Notes: generated from the sequence alone by a model not told the origin. 64,000 nt of DNA from Oscillospiraceae bacterium (GCA_022508805.1 JAFLUM010000008.1:39828-103827), one strand, 5' to 3'; counted from the stretch's first letter, positions 8,044 to 16,684 are shown. A program made the numbers and translations.

Positions 8044-10158
8044 ATGAAAAGGGAAATTAGGGTAAAAACTATTATGAAAAGATGTCTTGCGGTGTTTTTG
8101 GCATTGGTTATGACATCGTCAGTGCTTTTGACCACTGTGTCGGCTGCAAGCTACGGCGAGAATGTTCTGCGCCGCATTTTCGGTCTTAACAATTATGAAG
8201 TAAAAACCGACTGCGGCAATGACTGCGAGATCGTACCGACGATCATCATACCCGGCATCAGCCAGTCAAACGTTTGGCTTCTTGACGAAAACGGCGATTA
8301 TGCTTTGGATGCGAACGGTAATAAAATCAACTGTTTCCCGGGTGTATTTGATATTGAGTCACTGCTCTCAAGGCTTGCAGAACCCCTCGCACGCTCACTT
8401 GCCGCTCAGCGCGATGTGGGACTCTCCGACGCTGCGGCAGATGCCATTGAAGAGGTGTTTGCAGTAAACGCCACCGACAATAACGGTCAGCCTATGGGGA
8501 ATATTGAGGTCGAAAAATACTACCACTCCATAGCGGAATGTACAGAAGAGGAAAAAGAATTTATTCTCCGCGTTACCCCCGTTTCGGATCTGTTTGAAAG
8601 AGCGGGCGAGGATCACGTTTATTTCTTCGCGTACAACTCTTTCGGCAACATTACGGACGAGGTCGATGAGCTCTATGAGTTCATTCAAATGGTAAAGGGC
8701 GAAACAGGTCACGATAAGGTAAATCTTGTTCCCATAAGCATGGGTGCTACCCTTGCCAACGGACTTATTGACCGTTATGCTGAAATTCACAGGGATTTAA
8801 ATAAAATCGCCTTTGTGGTCCCCGCGCTCAACGGCTCTACCATCGTAAGCGATATTTTGAAAAGAGAGCTTACCTTCCTCGATATGAATTATCTCTACAA
8901 CGGCTTTTTAGAGGAGCTTATGAGCGAGAGCGATGCAAGACTTATTGAGCTTATCCTGCGTGTACTCCCCGACGAGGTAGTACAGGCGGTCGTCAACAAG
9001 GTGGTTGACAGAATTATTGATACTGCCGTCAAGAATTCCACAAGCATGTGGGCGCTTTGTCCTAAAGAGGACTACCCTGCACTTGCAAAGCAGTATCTGT
9101 CCTCAAGCGAGAAGAGAGAAATAAGACGTCAGACCGATCTCTATTACAGAGCACAGTGCAATTCTGTTGCAAATCTTTACAAGCTTCGCGACAAGGGCGT
9201 TCAGATATTTGATATAGTAGACTACGATTTACCTCTTTATAACGTGGGCAATTCCTGGAACACCGAAAACGGAGACGGAATTATTCCGTTACGCTCAACC
9301 TCTATGGGTGCTTTCAGCGCAAATGCAGGTGAAACGCTCCCCGCAGGATATAAACAGCAAAACACAAATTGCTCCGATCCCACACACAACCATATTTCCC
9401 CCGACAACGTGGTCGATGCTTCTGTGGGTGCCTTCCCCGACACGACCTTCTACTTTAAGGGTCAGAATCACGCCACAACAGGCTGGGACGATATTATAAT
9501 GTCTCTGGCGACCGATATAATTATGCTTGATACTATTGAGGACGTTTATTCAGACCCCAATTATCCGCAGTTCAATATAGGCAGAGAGACGGCTGAGCTT
9601 AGAAATGAGCTTCTTCCCATCGCAAGAGAGATCGACCCGTCAACACTCAGCACTGAGGATGCCGCAGAGCTTGCCGCCGCCATTGCCGCCGCAGATGATA
9701 TGCTTTCAAGAACTATAGGCGTAGAGGGCGAAGCTGAGGCTGTTACTGCGAGACTTAGAAGCATTCTTGAAAAAATCGGCGTTGTGGAGCCTGTCAACGA
9801 GGGAATGCCCTCCGACATTGTGCGTGAAATCAGCCTTTGGTTCTTCAGAATCGCAGGCTCTAACGGATATACCGAGATTCCCGGTATAGTGTTTGGGGAT
9901 ATTTTAGACGCTCTCGGCGGTCTTTTAGGAAATCAGGGCGAAACACCATCTGAACCTGAAACCGAGCCGGAGCCCCCGTTCGAGACTGAGACTGAGCCTA
10001 CTACCGATGAAATCAAAGAACCCGTTACAGATACGGATATACCGAGTACGGATACTAAAATTCCTGCAATCGTTATCATCGCTGTATCGGTAATAGCAGC
10101 TTCGGGATTGACCGTAACGGCGGTTTATACAGTCAGAAGAAAAAGAGAAGAAGCGTAA
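8044..10158 (+). CDS. Cell-surface alpha/beta-hydrolase (lipase/LCAT-like) with C-terminal membrane anchor
   Basis: 704 residues. An N-terminal signal peptide (about 11-34, ending in VSAAS) directs export. The catalytic part has IIIPGISQS (oxyanion region), the nucleophile elbow VPISMGAT (Ser232, with Pro in place of the usual first Gly), ENGDGIIPLRS (probable Asp) and QNHATTGW (probable His). This order is typical of lipase/acyltransferase-like hydrolases. An alanine-rich helical stretch (about 515-575), a Thr/Glu/Pro-rich spacer (about 640-670) and a C-terminal transmembrane helix (about 675-695) followed by RRKREEA anchor it to the membrane. The substrate is unknown; a lipid, ester or acylated polysaccharide is plausible. 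Promoter and ribosome site are clear. Confidence 0.75.
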   Translation: MKREIRVKTIMKRCLAVFLALVMTSSVLLTTVSAASYGENVLRRIFGLNNYEVKTDCGNDCEIVPTIIIPGISQSNVWLLDENGDYALDANGNKINCFPGVFDIESLLSRLAEPLARSLAAQRDVGLSDAAADAIEEVFAVNATDNNGQPMGNIEVEKYYHSIAECTEEEKEFILRVTPVSDLFERAGEDHVYFFAYNSFGNITDEVDELYEFIQMVKGETGHDKVNLVPISMGATLANGLIDRYAEIHRDLNKIAFVVPALNGSTIVSDILKRELTFLDMNYLYNGFLEELMSESDARLIELILRVLPDEVVQAVVNKVVDRIIDTAVKNSTSMWALCPKEDYPALAKQYLSSSEKREIRRQTDLYYRAQCNSVANLYKLRDKGVQIFDIVDYDLPLYNVGNSWNTENGDGIIPLRSTSMGAFSANAGETLPAGYKQQNTNCSDPTHNHISPDNVVDASVGAFPDTTFYFKGQNHATTGWDDIIMSLATDIIMLDTIEDVYSDPNYPQFNIGRETAELRNELLPIAREIDPSTLSTEDAAELAAAIAAADDMLSRTIGVEGEAEAVTARLRSILEKIGVVEPVNEGMPSDIVREISLWFFRIAGSNGYTEIPGIVFGDILDALGGLLGNQGETPSEPETEPEPPFETETEPTTDEIKEPVTDTDIPSTDTKIPAIVIIAVSVIAASGLTVTAVYTVRRKREEA

Positions 10159-10228
10159 ATTATTTATTTAAAACATCACGAAAGGAACGGCACGAACCGA
10201 TAGGACGGCGTCCGTATGGCAAGAAATT

Positions 10229-11344
10229 ATGATGATAAAATTTTCTGCGCCCTGTCTTTTGGGACTTGAAGGATTAGCGGCTCAGGAATTGCGTGATATG
10301 GACGCCTTAAATGTTGAGGCTAAAAACGGCAGAGTGGATTTTGAGGGCGACGAAAATATACTTGCACGTGCCAATATCTGCTCCCGTTACAGTGAGAGGA
10401 TACTCATTCGCTTGGACGAATTCAGCGCCGTTACCTTTGAACAGCTTTTTCAGGGCGTAAAAAATCTTCCGTGGGAGGACTGGATAGGCAAAAACGATGC
10501 TTTTCCCGTCAAAGGCTATACGCTCAACTCAAAGCTTTTTTCAATAAGCGACTGTCAGGCGATAATAAAAAAGGCAGTCGTTGAAAGACTGCGGCAAAAA
10601 TACGGCATATCCTGGTTTGAGGAATCGGGCGCACTGCATCAAATACGGTTTTCAATAATGAAGGACACAGTTACCGTGTTCATTGATGCAAGCGGAGAAG
10701 GACTTCACAAAAGAGGCTACCGACCTGCCGCCAATACGGCTCCCATAAAAGAGACACTTGCCGCCGCAATGGCAGATCTTGCAAGAGTACGCCACTATCA
10801 CACTTTGTACGACGTGACCTGCGGATCGGGAACAATACTTATTGAGGGAGCTATGAAGGCTCTGAATATTGCTCCGGGACTCAGACGCTCGTTTATTTCC
10901 GAACGCTTTGAGAATATTCCGTCGTCAGTTTGGCGTGAGGAGAGAGAACGCGCTACGGATCAAGTCATCCGTGACAGCGAGTTTACGGCATACGGCTCGG
11001 ATATTGACGTGCATTCCTTGGACATCGCAAGGGAAAATGCAAGGAGAGCCGGCGTGTTACAAAAAATTCACTTTTCAAAATGCGATTTAAAGGATTTTAC
11101 ACGGAAAAGTGAAAAGGGAACTGTCATCTGTAATCCGCCCTACGGGGAACGAATGCTGGATATTAGGGCGGCAGAGGAAATTTACCGCACAATGGGTAAA
11201 ATTTTTACTCGCGACAGGGGCTGGGCTTATTATATTATCAGTCCCGACGAGGATTTTGAAAAATGCTTCGGCCGAATAGCCGATAAGCGGCGTAAGCTAT
11301 ACAACGGTATGATTAAATGCCAACTGTATATGTACTATAAATAA
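10229..11344 (+). CDS. RlmL-like class I SAM-dependent RNA methyltransferase (THUMP domain)
   Basis: 371 residues. The N-terminal part (about 1-165) is a ferredoxin-like/THUMP RNA-binding region. The C-terminal Rossmann methyltransferase has DVTCGSGTILIEGA for SAM binding and NPPYGER, the N6/N2-type catalytic loop. It matches the RlmL/YpsC group that makes N2-methylguanine in 23S rRNA; the exact target base is inferred from the family. The start is ATG 10229 (or 10232), and no other in-frame start exists for over 40 bases upstream. No good ribosome site lies next to it: GAAAGGAA sits at 10180-10187, about 45 bases away, with a GC-rich stretch able to fold in between. It is followed directly by a lipid kinase gene. 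Confidence 0.88.
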   Translation: MMIKFSAPCLLGLEGLAAQELRDMDALNVEAKNGRVDFEGDENILARANICSRYSERILIRLDEFSAVTFEQLFQGVKNLPWEDWIGKNDAFPVKGYTLNSKLFSISDCQAIIKKAVVERLRQKYGISWFEESGALHQIRFSIMKDTVTVFIDASGEGLHKRGYRPAANTAPIKETLAAAMADLARVRHYHTLYDVTCGSGTILIEGAMKALNIAPGLRRSFISERFENIPSSVWREERERATDQVIRDSEFTAYGSDIDVHSLDIARENARRAGVLQKIHFSKCDLKDFTRKSEKGTVICNPPYGERMLDIRAAEEIYRTMGKIFTRDRGWAYYIISPDEDFEKCFGRIADKRRKLYNGMIKCQLYMYYK

Positions 11345-11348
11345 AGGG

Positions 11349-12272
11349 ATGATCAAAGTGAAGCATATTTTTATCGTCAATCCCGTATCTGGCAAGGGCA
11401 AAGCGGCAAAAGCGTATATCCCTGTGATCGAGGATTATATCAAATCAAGCGGCATCGACGGTGAGGTCTATGTGACAAAATCCAGCCGTGACGGTATGCG
11501 TTACGTGGAAGAAATCGCAAAAAAGGGTGAACACGTTCGCTTTTATGCCTGCGGCGGCGACGGAACTCTTTATGAGGTAGTAAACGGTTGCCGTAAATAC
11601 GATAACTGTGAGGTCGCGGCGATCCCGCTGGGCTCGGGTAACGATTTTGTCAGAATTTTCGGCAAAAATACCAATCTTGACGATCAGGTCAACGGAGTGC
11701 CGATGAAAATGGATCTGATCGTTACCGACGGACAAGTTGCTATAAATCAGTGCTCAATGGGCGTTGACGCCGAGGTCTGCGCAAAACAGGCGGATTTCAA
11801 AAAGCTTCCGCTCGTAGGCGGTGAAATGGCTTATGATCTTGCGCTTGTTTACTGCCTGTTCGGCAAGCTGAAAAGCGAATTCAGAATAACTATTGACGAC
11901 AAAGAGGTTCACGAGGGCACATATCTTTTCTGCTATATCGGCAATTCACGCTGGTACGGCGGCGGATACAAGGCAGGTCCCCTTGCAATGCCGAACGACG
12001 GACTGCTTGATTTTGTAATGGTCAAGCTTGACAGAGGCAGATTAAAGCTTTTACCGCTTATTAAAAAGTATAAAAACGGTGAGCACCTTGATTGGGATAT
12101 AACCACCTTCCGCAGAGGCAAAAAAATCACCGTGGAAAGCAAAAAGACGGCTGCCGTGAACGTGGACGGCGAATGTGAATACGTCACAGAAAAAACCTTT
12201 GAGATAATTGAAAAAGGCATCACCTTCGTAGTACCGCGTGGCTCAGAATTTTTAGATATGAAAACGGATTAA
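11349..12272 (+). CDS. Diacylglycerol kinase family lipid kinase (YegS/DagK type)
   Basis: 307 residues, a soluble kinase acting at the membrane surface to phosphorylate diacylglycerol or related lipids. Family marks are NPVSGKGK near the N-terminus, the nucleotide-binding GGDGTL (69-74), PLGSGNDF (about 93-100) and the C-terminal NVDGE. It starts 4 bases after the methyltransferase stop. AAAGGG touches the ATG at 11349, too close to drive it, so GTG 11358 (VKHIFIVNP) may be the real start. A second family member is at 15316-16260. The two are diverged, so they may use different lipids. Confidence 0.88.
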   Translation: MIKVKHIFIVNPVSGKGKAAKAYIPVIEDYIKSSGIDGEVYVTKSSRDGMRYVEEIAKKGEHVRFYACGGDGTLYEVVNGCRKYDNCEVAAIPLGSGNDFVRIFGKNTNLDDQVNGVPMKMDLIVTDGQVAINQCSMGVDAEVCAKQADFKKLPLVGGEMAYDLALVYCLFGKLKSEFRITIDDKEVHEGTYLFCYIGNSRWYGGGYKAGPLAMPNDGLLDFVMVKLDRGRLKLLPLIKKYKNGEHLDWDITTFRRGKKITVESKKTAAVNVDGECEYVTEKTFEIIEKGITFVVPRGSEFLDMKTD

Positions 12273-12302
12273 ACGCAAAAAAACAAGTTAATGTGTTAAA
12301 CC

Positions 12303-12335
12303 ACTCCCTCAGTCGGATACGCCGACTGAGGGAGT
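12303..12335. repeat. Palindromic repeat, CTCCCTCAGTCGG family, compact copy
   Basis: A perfect inverted repeat (ACTCCCTCAGTCGG, a 5-base ATACG-type centre, then its complement). Its left half is shared with the copy at 51690-51713. No T-run follows on either strand, so it is not a standard terminator, though it sits just behind the lipid kinase gene. Confidence 0.7.
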
Positions 12336-12363
12336 AAAAATTTTCCCATTCGGTTGATAATTC

Positions 12364-12431
12364 CACCTCAAAACCCTCAATGCAACAAATCGTTGCGTGA
12401 CCTTTTACGGTATTTGTGCTTAAATTATAAT
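12364..12431 (+). promoter_or_regulatory. Conserved leader/promoter block shared with the XRE-DUF2157 gene
   Basis: From AATGCAACAAATC (12379) to AAATTATAAT (12431), 48 of 53 bases equal the minus-strand block at 55517-55569, and all five differences are transitions. The 15 bases before it also match at 12 positions. In both places the block ends about 16 bases before the ATG of a membrane-protein gene. It contains an interrupted inverted repeat (TGCAAC / GTTGCG) and a TATAAT. The TATAAT is so close to the start codon that a conventional promoter would leave almost no leader. Confidence 0.7.
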
Positions 12432-12447
12432 TGGGAAGTGATAGGTT

Positions 12448-12963
12448 ATGAAAAAATATTTAAAATACTTGGGCTACGGATTTTTAACATTGATTTCGTA
12501 TTATTTTATTAACTTGCTTATGGCGATAAGTACACTTGGATTCTATACTTCATTTCATGATGAAATATACGGAACATTCGGAACACCGAGAAATCCGAAT
12601 ATAGCAATTACGCTTTTTGTTATAATATGTATCTTATTTATTTTAATTTTATTGGGATTTTTCTTTTTCGGAAGAGCACTCAATTTCCGTAATGAAAAAA
12701 TGCTGTTTGCCTTTATATTATTTATTATCCCAAACCTTGCACTTCAAATTTTAATATATAATTCTTATTCCATTGAATTGATGTGTTTACTTAACTGGTT
12801 TTTTGCGCCGCTTGCAGATGTATTTTTCTACGACATTGAAACCAATTATGATTTATATTATTCATATTTTTGGAACTCCGTTTTAACATATCTTCCGTTT
12901 ATATCAGCGTTTATCGGCGGATTAACAAAAAGAAAAAAAGAATTTTCCCGACTCGGCAGATAA
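12448..12963 (+). CDS. Small four-helix membrane protein of unknown function
   Basis: 171 residues with four predicted membrane segments (about 8-34, 50-74, 84-105 and 136-158) and a short basic tail (KRKKEFSRLGR). I recognise no family. Codons are AT-rich (many TTT, ATA and TTA), clearly richer in A/T than the flanking genes, which hints at different ancestry. GGGAAGTGAT lies 8 bases before ATG 12448. The upstream block is shared with the XRE-DUF2157 membrane regulator gene at 55.5 kb, so the two genes may answer the same regulator. The next feature is the tRNA-Thr unit. Confidence 0.65.
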   Translation: MKKYLKYLGYGFLTLISYYFINLLMAISTLGFYTSFHDEIYGTFGTPRNPNIAITLFVIICILFILILLGFFFFGRALNFRNEKMLFAFILFIIPNLALQILIYNSYSIELMCLLNWFFAPLADVFFYDIETNYDLYYSYFWNSVLTYLPFISAFIGGLTKRKKEFSRLGR

Positions 12964-13041
12964 TAACAGCTATTATGCGTTTTACAGAAAACGGTAAATT
13001 CGATTTCTTTCGCAATTCTTTCGCAATTTTCAGATTACTCC

Positions 13042-13070
13042 TTGACAAAAAAGAAAAAGACCTGTATAAT
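13042..13070 (+). promoter_or_regulatory. Strong sigma-A promoter of tRNA-Thr
   Basis: A perfect TTGACA (13042-13047) and perfect TATAAT (13065-13070) with a 17-bp spacer. The predicted start is near 13077, about 22 bases before the tRNA. Confidence 0.85.
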
Positions 13071-13098
13071 TGTGTTCGCACTAAAAAAGAACACATTT

Positions 13099-13174
<76 letters not shown>

Positions 13175-13180
13175 CAAAAA

Positions 13181-13226
13181 AACCGTTGAAAGATCTTGAT
13201 TTTACGTGGCTTTCAGCGGTTTTTCT
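13181..13226 (+). terminator. Intrinsic terminator of tRNA-Thr
   Basis: The stem AACCGtTGAAAG (13181-13192) pairs with CTTTCAgCGGTT (13210-13221), followed by TTTTC. Confidence 0.75.
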
Positions 13227-13460
13227 TTATATTTTTCAAAGTCCCTTTTTCATTCAAAAACACTTGAAAATACCGTCAAACATTTTCGGTTGCAAACACT
13301 TTTATGCAAAAATCATAATATTGCCATATGGCGATTCAACGGAAAAAAATATAATTATCTACAGCAATCAACTAAAAAAGCCGCCCTTCGTATGAGATTA
13401 AAATGAAGCGATAAACGTTTGTTTTTTAAATTATTTTGTTACATTAGAGGACTTTGAAAC
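13227..13460. other. AT-rich spacer without a recognisable gene
   Basis: The stretch between the tRNA terminator and the inverted repeat holds only short AT-rich frames with no ribosome site. I see no RNA motif or repeat in it. Confidence 0.5.
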
Positions 13461-13499
13461 GATATAAATCTATGAGATAGGATTCTCATAATTTATATC
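13461..13499 (+). promoter_or_regulatory. Long inverted repeat just before the ribosome site of a 54-codon gene
   Basis: The arms GATATAAATctATGAGA and TCTCATaATTTATATC pair over about 15 positions around a short centre. GAAAGGA begins two bases after the repeat. It may be an operator or an mRNA hairpin controlling the next gene. Confidence 0.6.
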
Positions 13500-13518
13500 A
13501 GAAAGGATATGTGACAAA

Positions 13519-13683
13519 ATGAAAAATTCAGACAAAGACATTCCTATTTATCTGCGTGATCTATCTCGTGATGAAATAGCGTTGATCGTTCAGTTCAGAA
13601 TGTGCAGTTTAGAGCAGAAAAAGGAGATCTCTAAACACTTAAAGGAATGCGTTAAAGAAACAAATAAGCAAAATAAAAGTTAA
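13519..13683 (+). CDS. Small hypothetical protein (54 aa)
   Basis: Begins MKNSDKDIPIYLRDLSR and ends ETNKQNKS. It is charged, soluble, probably all-helical (EIALIVQF...LEQKKEISKHLKE), with two cysteines. GAAAGGA (13501-13507) lies 11 bases before ATG 13519. An inverted repeat precedes it and an intrinsic terminator follows, so it looks like a self-contained transcription unit. I recognise no family. The helix-rich, charged make-up would suit a small regulator or adaptor, but no function is claimed. Confidence 0.6.
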   Translation: MKNSDKDIPIYLRDLSRDEIALIVQFRMCSLEQKKEISKHLKECVKETNKQNKS

Positions 13684-13812
13684 ATCCGCTCCTCCGACTG
13701 CTCCCCGGAAAAGCGGAATGCAAAGAAGTGTGTTATATCCACCTACGCAAAATCGGTATATCACACTCCCCTTTGAAAAAACAATGAGTATTTTTATACC
13801 CAAAAAGGACAT

Positions 13813-13858
13813 AAACGGCAATTTGTGGGCGAAATCGCTTTACAAATTGCCGTTTTTA
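13813..13858 (+). terminator. Intrinsic terminator behind the 54-codon gene
   Basis: AAACGGCAATTTGT (13813-13826) pairs perfectly with ACAAATTGCCGTTT (13842-13855), then TTATT. Confidence 0.85.
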
Positions 13859-13921
13859 TTATACAATAGATTAAATATATAATAGAGAAATTTATATTTT
13901 TTTAGAAATGAGCGATAGTTT

Positions 13922-15301
13922 ATGAACAATACTGAAAAAACTATGGAAAAAATAGTCGCTCTCTGTAAGGGCAGAGGCTTCATCTTCCCGGGCAGCGACA
14001 TTTACGGAGGACTTGCCAACACGTGGGATTACGGTCCCCTTGGAGCAAGACTCAAAAATAACGTAAAGGATACTTGGAGAAAGAGATTTATCCAAGAGAG
14101 AAAAAACAGCTACGAGGTAGATGCGGATATTCTTATGCATCCACGTGTTTGGGAGGCAAGCGGTCACGTTGCGTCATTCTCAGACCCGCTTCTTGACTGT
14201 AAGGAATGCAAAATGCGTCACAGAGCAGACAATCTTATTGACTCCTTTGACCCCGATGCCCACGCAGACGGTATGACTAAAGAGGAAATGTTCCAGTATA
14301 TTAAGGATCACAGTATCCCCTGCCCCAACTGCGGTAAACATAATTTTACCGACATAAGGGAATTCAACCTTATGTTCCAGACCTTCAGGGGCGTTACGAA
14401 TAACAGCAAAAGCGTTATCTATCTGCGCCCCGAGAACGCGCAGGGTGAGTATGTGAACTATCTTAATGTTCAGCGTACAATGCGTGCAAAGCTGCCGTTC
14501 AGCATCGGTCAGATCGGCAAGGCCTTCAGAAATGAGATCACTCCCGGTAACTTTACCTTCAGAACCATCGAATTTGAGCAAATGGAGTTCCAGACCTTCT
14601 GTAAAGAGGGAACAGACTCAGAGCTTTACGACTATTTCAAGGAATACGGTATGAAATATTACCGCGATCTCGGAATCCCCGAGGAGCATCTTCGTTTCCA
14701 CGACCACGAAAAGCTGGCTCACTATGCAAAGGCTGCCTGCGATATTGAATTCCTGTTCCCCTTCGGCTGGGGTGAGATAAACGGCACACACAACAGAACC
14801 AACTTTGACTTGACAAGGCATCAGGAATACAGCGGTCAGAAGATGGACTATCTTGACCCCGAAACGAACGAACGCTTTATCCCGTTCATAATCGAATCAA
14901 CCTACGGTCTTGACAGAACCGTGCTGGCACTTCTTTGCGAGGCGTATGACGAAGAGGTAATTGATGCCGAGAAGAACGACACAAGAGTAGTGCTTCATCT
15001 TTCTCCTGCCATCGCTCCCTATAAAGCGGCAGTTCTTCCACTTTCCAAGAAGCTTTCGGATAAGGCTTTGGAAGTTTATTCAAAGCTCAGCAGCCAGTTC
15101 ATGACCGATTTCGACGAAACAGGCTCTATCGGTAAAAGATATCGCCGTCAGGATGAGATCGGAACGCCTTTCTGCATAACATACGATTTTGACAGTGAGG
15201 AGGACGGCTGTGTTACCGTCCGCGACCGTGATTCAATGGAACAGGTAAGACTTCCCATCGATGAGCTTGCAGACTATATCGGTGGAAAAATAAAATTCTG
15301 A
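13922..15301 (+). CDS. glyS: Glycyl-tRNA synthetase (homodimeric class II type)
   Basis: 459 residues of the dimeric class II GlyRS that charges tRNA-Gly. It has the family N-terminus (ALCKGRGFIFPGSDIYGG), YLRPENAQGEYVN (motif 2 region), RNEITPGNFTFRTIEFEQME, and the motif 3 region ESTYGLDRTVLALLCEAYDE. The C-terminal anticodon-binding domain begins near residue 360 (RVVLHLSPAIAPYKAAVL). Four cysteines (CKECK and CPNCGK) in the insertion could bind zinc. The length is normal. The ribosome site is weak (GAGCGATAG). I found no T-box in the leader. The lipid kinase gene follows 14 bases later and is probably co-transcribed. Confidence 0.96.
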   Translation: MNNTEKTMEKIVALCKGRGFIFPGSDIYGGLANTWDYGPLGARLKNNVKDTWRKRFIQERKNSYEVDADILMHPRVWEASGHVASFSDPLLDCKECKMRHRADNLIDSFDPDAHADGMTKEEMFQYIKDHSIPCPNCGKHNFTDIREFNLMFQTFRGVTNNSKSVIYLRPENAQGEYVNYLNVQRTMRAKLPFSIGQIGKAFRNEITPGNFTFRTIEFEQMEFQTFCKEGTDSELYDYFKEYGMKYYRDLGIPEEHLRFHDHEKLAHYAKAACDIEFLFPFGWGEINGTHNRTNFDLTRHQEYSGQKMDYLDPETNERFIPFIIESTYGLDRTVLALLCEAYDEEVIDAEKNDTRVVLHLSPAIAPYKAAVLPLSKKLSDKALEVYSKLSSQFMTDFDETGSIGKRYRRQDEIGTPFCITYDFDSEEDGCVTVRDRDSMEQVRLPIDELADYIGGKIKF

Positions 15302-15315
15302 ACAAGGAGCCGATT

Positions 15316-16260
15316 ATGATGAAAAAGCTCTTACTTATTATCAATCCCACGGCAGGCAAACGTCTTGCTGCGGATTACACTCTGCGAATAATAAATAAAT
15401 TTGACGCTGCCGGATACTATGTTACAACTTGCTGCACGCAGATAAACAAAAATGCCTGCGATATCGTTATTAATCGCGGTGCCGATTTTGACCTTATCGT
15501 CTGCTGCGGCGGTGACGGAACACTTAAGGAGACTATCTGCGGCGTAAGGGCGTTGGGCCGTGATATTAAAATAGGCTATATTCCCCTTGGAACAACAAAT
15601 GATTTTGCCCATTCGCTGAATATTCCCACCGATGCACTGAAGGCAGCTAATGCTGTTATCAGCGGAAAGGAAATGCAGTGCGATATCGGCGATTTCAACG
15701 GTACAGAGCAATTCATATATGTCTCCTGCTTCGGCAATTTCTGCGACGTTTCGTACAAAGCGCCGCAAAAGCTTAAAAACCGCATAGGCAGACAGGCATA
15801 TTATCTTGAAACGGCAAAAGAGCTTTTCAAAATCAAGGGTTATCACGCAAAAGTCGAATGTGACGACGGCGAAGTAATAGAGGGCGACTTCTTCTACGGC
15901 GGAGTGTCGAATTCTTATTCAATTGCAGGCTTTGCCGTGCTCCAAAACGCGGGAGTAAGTTTTAACGACGGCTATCACGAGCTTGCCCTTATCAAAATGC
16001 CGAAAAATCCTGCTCAGCTTGCATCAATACTGAATGCGATGATGAAAAAAGAGGTTCTTGATAACGATTATATAGTCATAAAACGCGGTAAAAGTTTTAA
16101 GTTCTATTTTGACGAGCCTGTTGACTGGACGCTGGACGGCGAATTCGGCGGCAGTCACGACTATGCCGAGATTGGAAACTGTGAAAAAGCCGTTACATTT
16201 TTTGTCAGCAATAACGATTATGTGTCCGACGAGGACGTCAATTTCAGCTTTGACGAATAA
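15316..16260 (+). CDS. Diacylglycerol kinase family lipid kinase (second copy)
   Basis: 314 residues with INPTAGKR near the N-terminus, nucleotide-binding GGDGTL (65-70), PLGTTNDFA (about 91-99) and LDGEFGG in the C-terminal beta domain. It is predicted to phosphorylate a membrane diacylglycerol-like lipid. AAGGAG lies 7 bases before ATG 15316. The protein has an acidic C-terminal tail (DEDVNFSFDE). It lies directly after glyS. It is clearly diverged from the copy at 11349-12272 (GTTNDF against GSGNDF). Confidence 0.87.
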   Translation: MMKKLLLIINPTAGKRLAADYTLRIINKFDAAGYYVTTCCTQINKNACDIVINRGADFDLIVCCGGDGTLKETICGVRALGRDIKIGYIPLGTTNDFAHSLNIPTDALKAANAVISGKEMQCDIGDFNGTEQFIYVSCFGNFCDVSYKAPQKLKNRIGRQAYYLETAKELFKIKGYHAKVECDDGEVIEGDFFYGGVSNSYSIAGFAVLQNAGVSFNDGYHELALIKMPKNPAQLASILNAMMKKEVLDNDYIVIKRGKSFKFYFDEPVDWTLDGEFGGSHDYAEIGNCEKAVTFFVSNNDYVSDEDVNFSFDE

Positions 16261-16284
16261 TATTAAATAAATTTAAATACAATC

Positions 16285-16495
16285 ACGCTAATGAAATAAA
16301 TCCCTCACGGGATTTGTGAAATATTCTGCGGATATGAAATACGCTGCGGCGTATGAGGATTTATTTTATTTCATATTCGGGTATACCTCGAATATTTCAC
16401 AATGTTCTCCGAAACACACAAAATTTTTGATTTTAATTGTGTTTCGTGGGATTATAATTTCATATTTTGTGTTAGCAAAATATTTCATTTAACAG
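16285..16495. repeat. Chain of short hairpins joined by ATTTCA/GTGAAAT linkers
   Basis: Successive small palindromes (AAATCCCtcacGGGATTT, ATACGCtgcgGCGTAT, TATTCGGGtataCCTCGAATA, TTTTGTGTTAGCAAAA) are separated by GAAATA or TATTTCA linkers. The layout is that of a mobile or structured non-coding repeat. It holds no gene and explains most of the 424-base gap between the lipid kinase and por genes. Confidence 0.6.
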
Positions 16496-16537
16496 AAAAA
16501 CACCACAGGCTCACAGTTTGAGTCTATGGCGTTTTTC
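16496..16537 (+). terminator. Intrinsic terminator downstream of the lipid kinase
   Basis: AAAAACaCCAcAGgCTCA pairs with TGAGtCTaTGGcGTTTTT, ending in a T-run. Confidence 0.7.
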
Positions 16538-16684
16538 TTACAAGCAAAAAGATAAACAGTTCTTTCTCTGTCGGTCTATGGCAAATTTCGCTTAAAAACA
16601 GCAGATATTCGGCAGAGAGGCGTTTTTTGTTTAGCTGTGTGAACTTTCACGACTTGCTAAGAAGAAGTAAAAGGAGTAACTACT

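Noticed and set aside
12303..12335. Intrinsic terminator of the lipid kinase gene
   Set aside because: The palindrome is strong but has no T-run on either side and recurs elsewhere, so it is better treated as a repeat.
13206..13406. 66-codon frame after tRNA-Thr
   Set aside because: It begins inside the tRNA terminator, lacks a ribosome site and looks like AT-rich chance sequence.
13684..13921. T-box before glyS
   Set aside because: No GTGGNACC-type sequence or Stem I pattern in the leader.
16285..16495. CRISPR array
   Set aside because: Palindromes differ in sequence and spacing, and no cas genes are present.
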